The notes beneath the pieces were generated by a model. That model saw nothing but the letters and a program-made list of their open reading frames with translations, did not search any database and was not told where the DNA came from. A DNA stretch of 9,958 nucleotides from Firm-13 sp964579245 (GTDB taxonomy: Bacteria > Bacillota > Clostridia > Saccharofermentanales > Saccharofermentanaceae). Positions 5,623 through 9,958 of the stretch are shown here, one piece after another; the stretch's first letter is position 1, and each line of letters begins with the position of its first letter. The stretch is taken from the NCBI GenBank assembly GCA_964579245.1, contig CAZOFY010000077.1, forward strand, positions 1 to 9,958. The letters run 5' to 3'. The translations under genes and the position numbers were made by a program.

Positions 5623-7464
5623 TTAGAAATCTCCGCCGGCATTCTTAAAGCCCTGCGCGTCATTCGTTCCCTCTTCGGGATTGCCGTATCCGGCGTAGTC
5701 CTGCGGATTCGGCTGACCCTGTGCTCCGGGATTAGCCTGCGAGTAAATCTTCTCACTGATCTTGTAGAACGCCTGCTGAACGGCTTCCGTCTCCGTCTTC
5801 ATCGCATCATAGTCATTTGCTGCAATAGCGGTCTTAAGGCGTCCAAGAGCCTCCTCAACAGGGGCCTTGTCTGTAGCATCGACCTTGTCTCCAAGCTCAT
5901 TCAGCGTTTTTTCTGTCTGGTACACAGAAGACTCCGCGTGGTTCTTTGTCTCGATCTCCTCTTTACGCTTCTTATCCTCAGTAGCATGCAGCTCGGCTTC
6001 CTTAACGGCCGCATTGATCTGATCATCTGTCAGATTTGTGCTTGCCGTGATGGTGATCTTCTGCTCACGACCGGTTCCCATATCCTTGGCCGTTACGTGA
6101 ACAATACCGTTAGCGTCGATATCAAACGTGACCTCAATCTGGGGAACCCCGCGTGGTGCAGGTGCGATACCGTCAAGAATAAAATTACCGAGAGACTTGT
6201 TGTAAGAAGCCATTTCTCTTTCTCCCTGCAGAACGTGAACATCAACTTGTGTCTGTCCGTCGGCAGCGGTAGAGAAAACCTGGCTCTTCTTGGCAGGGAT
6301 CGTCGTATTTCTCTCAATCATCTTCGTAAACACTCCACCCATCGTCTCGATACCGAGAGACAGAGGCGTAACGTCGAGAAGGAGCAAGCCCTTCACATCA
6401 CCTGTAAGAACAGCAGCCTGGATCGCAGCTCCGACGGCAACACACTCGTCCGGATTAATACCCTTGAACGGCTCTTTGCCAAAGTACTTCTTAACCGCGT
6501 CCTGAACAGCGGGAACACGTGTCGAACCTCCAACGAGAAGGATCTTCTGAATATCACTCGGAGTCATACCGGCGTCACTCATAGCTCTCTTGACCGGCTC
6601 CATGGTCTTTTCGACAAGGTCGCGGGTCAGTTCGTCGAACTTCGCTCGGGTCAAGGTCATGTCAAGATGCTTCGGACCGGTCGCGTCCGCCGTAATATAG
6701 GCAAGGTTGATATTCGATGTCGTCACTCCGGACAGCTCAATCTTTGCTTTCTCCGCGGCCTCACGTAGACGCTGCATCGCCATACGGTCACTGTGAAGAT
6801 CCACTCCCTGTTCCTTCTTAAAAGTATCAACAAGATATTCCACGACCTTGTTATCAAAGTCATCACCGCCGAGGCGATTGTTTCCGGCTGTAGCCAGAAC
6901 CTCGAAGACTCCGTCACCGATCTCAAGAATCGATACGTCAAATGTACCGCCGCCCAGATCGAAAACAAGGATCTTCTGATCTGTTTCCTTATCAAGTCCG
7001 TATGCCAGAGATGCTGCCGTAGGTTCGTTGATGATACGCAATACATCAAGCCCTGCGATCTTGCCGGCATCCTTCGTCGCCTGCCGCTGAGAGTCGGAGA
7101 AGTATGCAGGGACCGTAATGACAGCCTGTGTTACCGGTTGACCCAGATATGCCTCCGCATCACTCTTGAGCTTCGTAAGGAGCATCGCAGAAATCTCCTG
7201 CGGGGAATACTGCTTATCATCGATATGAACCTTATAGTTAGAACCCATCTCTCGTTTGATTGACTGAACGGTACGATCAGGGTTGGTGACTGCCTGTCTC
7301 TTTGCGACCTGTCCAACCAGTCTCTCGCCGGTTTTTGAGAAAGCAATAACCGATGGTGTAGTGCGGTTGCCCTCCGGATTCGGGATAACGACGGCCTCGC
7401 CGCCTTCCATAACAGCTACACATGAATTTGTTGTGCCTAAATCAATGCCTATTACCTTTGCCAT
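5623..7464 (-). CDS. dnaK: Chaperone DnaK (Hsp70)
   Basis: A 613-residue ATP-dependent chaperone. The nucleotide-binding domain (about 1-360) shows phosphate loop 1 GIDLGTTNS (6-14), VPAYFSDSQRQATKDAG (118-134), NEPTAASLAYG (146-156), phosphate loop 2 DLGGGTFDVS (169-178) and GGSTRVPAVQ (312-321). The hydrophobic interdomain linker is at about 360-364, followed by DVTPLSLGIET (364-374), the beta substrate-binding domain and the helical lid (from about 480). Compared with the 638-residue E. coli protein it is shorter, apparently lacking the extra segment after residue 75, as in Gram-positive Hsp70s. I chose the ATG at 7464 because GGAGG (7477-7473) is 8 bases away, while the ATG at 7470 is only 2 bases from it. 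MAKVIGIDLGTTNS is also the usual family start. It lies 23 bp after clpP. The C-terminal tail ends NAGGDF and lacks the acidic end common in the family. Confidence 0.98.
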   Translation of the reverse strand: MAKVIGIDLGTTNSCVAVMEGGEAVVIPNPEGNRTTPSVIAFSKTGERLVGQVAKRQAVTNPDRTVQSIKREMGSNYKVHIDDKQYSPQEISAMLLTKLKSDAEAYLGQPVTQAVITVPAYFSDSQRQATKDAGKIAGLDVLRIINEPTAASLAYGLDKETDQKILVFDLGGGTFDVSILEIGDGVFEVLATAGNNRLGGDDFDNKVVEYLVDTFKKEQGVDLHSDRMAMQRLREAAEKAKIELSGVTTSNINLAYITADATGPKHLDMTLTRAKFDELTRDLVEKTMEPVKRAMSDAGMTPSDIQKILLVGGSTRVPAVQDAVKKYFGKEPFKGINPDECVAVGAAIQAAVLTGDVKGLLLLDVTPLSLGIETMGGVFTKMIERNTTIPAKKSQVFSTAADGQTQVDVHVLQGEREMASYNKSLGNFILDGIAPAPRGVPQIEVTFDIDANGIVHVTAKDMGTGREQKITITASTNLTDDQINAAVKEAELHATEDKKRKEEIETKNHAESSVYQTEKTLNELGDKVDATDKAPVEEALGRLKTAIAANDYDAMKTETEAVQQAFYKISEKIYSQANPGAQGQPNPQDYAGYGNPEEGTNDAQGFKNAGGDF

Positions 7465-7472
7465 ATACATTT

Positions 7473-7477
7473 CCTCC
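7473..7477 (-). promoter_or_regulatory. Ribosome binding site that decides the dnaK start
   Basis: GGAGG on the minus strand is 8 bases from the ATG at 7464 and 2 bases from the ATG at 7470. The spacing favours the inner ATG. Confidence 0.75.
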
Positions 7478-7487
7478 GTTCTATCTC

Positions 7488-8093
7488 TTAAGCCTTAGCT
7501 TCCATAATCTGATCCACAAGTCCGTATGCGAGTGCCTCTTCGGCCGTCATCCAATTGTCACGATCGGTATCCTGAGCAATCCGATCGATTGGCTGTCCAG
7601 TGCGTTCCGCCAGAATCTTATTTAGTCTGTCCTTTGTTCTCTGAATATGCTGTGCCGCAATCTGAATATCTGTTGTCTGGCCCTGGGCTCCGCCGGATGG
7701 CTGATGAATCATGACCTCAGCGTTCGGAAGGATGTACCTCTTGCCCTTTGCTCCCGCAGCCAGAAGAAACGCTCCCATAGAAGCCGCCATTCCCATACAG
7801 ATCGTCTGCACGTCAGGCTTGATATGCTGCATTGTGTCAAAGATCATCAATCCGTCAGACACGGATCCGCCCGGACTATTGATATAGAATTGAATATCCT
7901 TGTCCGGATCTTCCGCAGCCAGGAAAAGAAGCTGGGCTGTAACCAGACTGGCAGTTACATAATTCACTTCTTCCGACAGCATGACGATTCTCTCCTTCAA
8001 AAGACGAGAATAAATATCATATGCCCTTTCACCGCGGTTTGTCGATTCAATGACTGTCGGTACCAGAGTCGATTTCGGTAACATGTTTTCCAT
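7488..8093 (-). CDS. clpP: ATP-dependent Clp protease proteolytic subunit ClpP
   Basis: A 201-residue serine peptidase that forms the tetradecameric barrel fed by ClpX, ClpC or similar ATPases. The catalytic triad is visible: Ser105 in GMAASMGAF, His130 in MIHQPSGG and Asp179 in DTDRDN, with the normal family spacing. The oxyanion loop SPGGSVSDG (73-81) and the N-terminal axial loop region (MLPKSTLVPTVIEST) are intact. Length is normal. AAAGGAG ends 7 bases before the ATG at 8093. It lies 18 bp after grpE and 23 bp before dnaK, so it should be co-transcribed with both. This position is unusual, since clpP is most often a separate unit or next to clpX or tig. No CIRCE, CtsR box or terminator was seen at either junction, so it should share HrcA control. 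Confidence 0.97.
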   Translation of the reverse strand: MENMLPKSTLVPTVIESTNRGERAYDIYSRLLKERIVMLSEEVNYVTASLVTAQLLFLAAEDPDKDIQFYINSPGGSVSDGLMIFDTMQHIKPDVQTICMGMAASMGAFLLAAGAKGKRYILPNAEVMIHQPSGGAQGQTTDIQIAAQHIQRTKDRLNKILAERTGQPIDRIAQDTDRDNWMTAEEALAYGLVDQIMEAKA

Positions 8094-8111
8094 ACAAAGT
8101 CTCCTTTATAA

Positions 8112-8702
8112 TTAATTTGCTACTTGTACCATGGTGTGCCGGAGGATCTTGTCTCCCTTTTTATAGCCCTTCATAAAGACCTGAGCCACGCATTGCTCAC
8201 CGAGACTATCATCCTCTATATGAGCTACGGCAGAATGCAGATTCGGATCAAATTCAGTACCACATATACAAGGAATCTCCTCAATGCCAAACTTCGCCAT
8301 AACCTCACATGCCTGTTTGTATATCTTGTCCAGGCCTTCCGCCTGAGAAATCTGGCTATCTGATCCGCCCTGTGTCATGAAAGCCAGACCACGCTCGAAA
8401 TTATCCATAACGGGAAGCCATTCCTTCGCTACATCGGAGATCGCGTCTTCGTAAAGTCCCTCACGCTCCTTCTGCGTTCTTTTTCGAAAATTATCGTACT
8501 CAGCAAAAAGACGTAAATATCTATCTTTCAGTTCACTGATCTCCTGTTCGTAAGGATTCTGCTTCTCTTCGACAGGAGATGCTCCCTTGACGTCACTTGT
8601 ATCCGTATGTACGGCAGGGTTCTCCTTGTTGTTTGTATCGGATGCCTTGCCGTGATGCTGGCTCTTCTTCGGGTCCTTCTCGTCCTTGACTGGTTTCTTC
8701 AT
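8112..8702 (-). CDS. grpE: Nucleotide exchange factor GrpE
   Basis: A 196-residue dimeric cofactor that releases ADP from DnaK. The first 48 or so residues are charged, low-complexity and probably disordered. A long helix or coiled coil follows (about 50-105) with the family signature LRLFAEYDNFRKRTQKE (63-79). The C-terminal beta domain that contacts DnaK carries FDPNLHSAVAHIED (151-164) and GYKKGDKILRHTMVQVAN (179-196). The final segment is usually R-P/H-A-x-V, so H-T-M-V is a mild variant. The ATG overlaps the hrcA stop as ATGA, and GGAGG inside the hrcA 3' end is 9 bases upstream, which points to translational coupling. Cysteines at 132, 145, 147 and 171 are more than I would expect for GrpE, with no known meaning. 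Confidence 0.96.
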   Translation of the reverse strand: MKKPVKDEKDPKKSQHHGKASDTNNKENPAVHTDTSDVKGASPVEEKQNPYEQEISELKDRYLRLFAEYDNFRKRTQKEREGLYEDAISDVAKEWLPVMDNFERGLAFMTQGGSDSQISQAEGLDKIYKQACEVMAKFGIEEIPCICGTEFDPNLHSAVAHIEDDSLGEQCVAQVFMKGYKKGDKILRHTMVQVAN

Positions 8703-9760
8703 GATTCATGACCTCCGTCTGTGTTCTTTAATATTTGTATTTGATCATTAATCGTAGATCTCACAAAGCTGATTTGGGATACGACCTTGGCATAATCCAT
8801 TCGTTTAGGTCCGATTACGCCTATGTTTCCCGCTATTTTGTCCCCGACATGATAGGTAGTAGTGACGAAGCTGCAATCCTTAAGTCCCTCAAGCTGAATC
8901 TCCTGTCCGATACGGATCATATACTTCGCAGGCTGGTTGTCGGCCATTTCCGTCACATATCCTGCCAACATTCCATTTGTCGTCAGTGTATCGAAAAGAT
9001 TCCTGGCCTTTGAGTTATCGTGGAACTCCGGAAAAGATAACATGTGGCTTGCGCCGTCCATGTAGACCTCCAGATTGTCAGCCTGCTTGATCGCCGTATA
9101 CGTCTCATACAGAATCTGATTCATAAGCATATCGGGCAGATCCACATTCTTAACCGAAGAGGTAACCGTAATCAGTGTAATCTCTTCTAAAGGCTTTCCG
9201 CATAATCCGCTCTCGACAGACTGTGAAATTGCATAAAGCTGCTCAGTACTAAGGAAATCCGGAACGCGCGCTATCCTATCCTTGACGACACCGGCTGACA
9301 ATACGACAACGACAAGAACTTTTCCGGGTTCGATCATCAGCATTTTCAGCTGCGTCAAATAGCTCTTCCGGAGTCTTGGCGAGAGCGCCAGCGAAACATA
9401 ACCCGTATTCTCAGCCAACGCACTGGACGCATTTCTCAGAAGTCCCGTCAGTTCATCAAAGCTCTTCGTAATTCTGCCGGATATTTCCTTCTCTTCCTTG
9501 AGAGTTAGCTGATCGACATGCATCAGGGAATCGACATATTCTCTATAACCTTTATCCGATGGAATACGGCCGGCAGACGTATGCGGCTGCTCTAAGTAGC
9601 CGAGCTCCTCGAGATCCGCCATCTCGTTGCGAACAGTCGCCGAGCTGAGCTGAAAATCATGTCTGGCGACGAGGGCCTTGGAGGCTACGGGTTCGGCAGT
9701 CTCGATATAATCGTCAACGATGGCTTGCAGGATCTTCTGCTTCCGTGGATCGAGTGTCAT
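8699..9760 (-). CDS. hrcA: Heat-inducible transcription repressor HrcA
   Basis: A 353-residue repressor that binds CIRCE and depends on GroEL for activity in the species studied. The N-terminal winged-helix domain begins TLDPRKQKILQAIVDDYIE and carries the hallmark segment LSSATVRNEMADLEELG (38-54) followed by QPHTSAGRIPSDKGYR (58-73). The remainder fits the GAF-like and dimerisation regions (for example VVVLSAGVVKDR and GVIGPKRMDYAKV). The ATG at 9760 is chosen because AGGAGG (9773-9768) is 7 bases upstream and the family starts close to this point. The frame is open up to an ATG at 9802, but that lies inside CIRCE, so it is not used. As first gene of the operon it is autoregulated. Its TGA overlaps the grpE ATG. 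Confidence 0.97.
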   Translation of the reverse strand: MTLDPRKQKILQAIVDDYIETAEPVASKALVARHDFQLSSATVRNEMADLEELGYLEQPHTSAGRIPSDKGYREYVDSLMHVDQLTLKEEKEISGRITKSFDELTGLLRNASSALAENTGYVSLALSPRLRKSYLTQLKMLMIEPGKVLVVVVLSAGVVKDRIARVPDFLSTEQLYAISQSVESGLCGKPLEEITLITVTSSVKNVDLPDMLMNQILYETYTAIKQADNLEVYMDGASHMLSFPEFHDNSKARNLFDTLTTNGMLAGYVTEMADNQPAKYMIRIGQEIQLEGLKDCSFVTTTYHVGDKIAGNIGVIGPKRMDYAKVVSQISFVRSTINDQIQILKNTDGGHES

Positions 9761-9788
9761 ACACGCACCTCCTGTACACAACAAAGAT

Positions 9789-9815
9789 TTAGCACTCGAC
9801 ATACCGGAGTGCTAA
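9789..9815. promoter_or_regulatory. CIRCE operator (HrcA binding site)
   Basis: A perfect CIRCE inverted repeat, TTAGCACTC-N9-GAGTGCTAA, both 9-base arms exact. It begins 4 bases after the -10 box and spans the predicted transcription start. HrcA would therefore block initiation, and the transcribed copy would form a hairpin at the 5' end of the mRNA. It is the only CIRCE in the window. Confidence 0.98.
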
Positions 9816-9819
9816 ATCC

Positions 9820-9848
9820 AATTTACCATGATAGTCAGGGAATGTCAA
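9820..9848 (-). promoter_or_regulatory. Vegetative promoter of the heat-shock operon
   Basis: Minus-strand TTGACA (9848-9843), a 17-base spacer, then TAAATT (9825-9820), a four-of-six -10 match. The expected start is about 9813, inside CIRCE, leaving a leader of about 53 bases before the hrcA ATG. This is the standard sigma-A promoter plus CIRCE arrangement. Confidence 0.85.
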
Positions 9849-9958
9849 ACATAAAAACAAAAATAATTTCCATCATTTTCATCGAAAATTCGACCCGATA
9901 TCACTAGGTCTTTTTCTTCAGGAAACAAAGGCGCGAAATACTTCATTAGCGAAATCGA
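9845..9958 (-). CDS. Possible 3' end of an upstream unknown gene (partial)
   Basis: A minus-strand frame is open from the right edge through 37 codons to a TGA at 9847-9845. It contains MKYFAPLFPEEKDLVIS and ends DGNYFCFYV. The residue mix is protein-like, but I recognise no family and it does not look like the C-terminus of HemW, a frequent neighbour upstream of hrcA. Its stop would lie inside the -35 box of the heat-shock promoter. At this length an open frame by chance is quite possible, and 9849-9890 is AT-rich as in intergenic DNA. Confidence 0.25.
   Translation of the reverse strand, partial: SISLMKYFAPLFPEEKDLVISGRIFDENDGNYFCFYV

Noticed and set aside
5938..6768. 276-codon plus-strand open frame opposite dnaK
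   Set aside because: Long antisense frames opposite dnaK are a known result of its codon use. No start signal or family match, and dnaK itself is unambiguous.
9761..9802. Extension of hrcA by 14 residues to an ATG at 9802
   Set aside because: That ATG lies inside CIRCE and has no ribosome binding site. The ATG at 9760 has AGGAGG at ideal spacing and matches the family N-terminus.
1..9958. Mobile element, defence system, CRISPR array or novel biosynthetic system
   Set aside because: No transposase, integrase, phage, toxin-antitoxin, nuclease or repeat-spacer pattern was seen. All long supported frames are conserved housekeeping genes.

Overview
The window (about 10 kb, mid-range GC) reads as core chromosome of a Bacillota bacterium, most likely class Clostridia. 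The reasons are a CIRCE-controlled hrcA-grpE-(clpP)-dnaK-dnaJ-prmA heat-shock operon, a DnaK of 613 residues that appears to lack the extra segment of the proteobacterial ATPase domain, strong GGAGG ribosome binding sites, and a T-box leader. The genus cannot be named from sequence alone. No phage, insertion sequence, CRISPR array, tRNA or rRNA was seen.

Layout, left to right. Positions 1-258 hold no convincing gene but contain a degenerate 58-bp tandem repeat. Two back-to-back terminators follow: 259-308 serves a plus-strand transcript from the left, and 312-346 ends the minus-strand trpB2 transcript. Next, on the minus strand, comes a stand-alone tryptophan synthase beta-like gene (trpB2, 372-1757). 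It is preceded by a complete T-box riboswitch (about 1825-2125) with a UGG (Trp) specifier and a near-consensus promoter (2132-2160). mutY (2260-3411, plus) is transcribed divergently from the T-box promoter and overlaps prmA tail-to-tail by 67 bp. The rest of the window is one minus-strand operon: promoter and CIRCE (9789-9848), hrcA, grpE, clpP, dnaK, dnaJ, prmA. Its genes are separated by 4-bp overlaps or short gaps, except for a 101-bp dnaK-dnaJ gap that holds a perfect 9-bp hairpin. The last 110 bases contain an open minus-strand frame that may be the end of an upstream gene.

How the genes work together. HrcA represses the whole operon through CIRCE. GrpE and DnaJ are the nucleotide-exchange factor and J-protein partners of DnaK. 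ClpP, sitting between grpE and dnaK, adds proteolysis to the same heat-induced transcript, so refolding and degradation would be co-induced. PrmA (ribosomal protein L11 methyltransferase) is a common last gene of this operon in Bacillota. trpB2 is a separate unit that uncharged tRNA-Trp should switch on. mutY is a housekeeping DNA repair gene. No wholly new system is evident. The points most worth a second look are clpP inside the HrcA operon, the Trp-specific T-box on trpB2, the mutY/prmA overlap, and the repeat-bearing stretch at the left edge.
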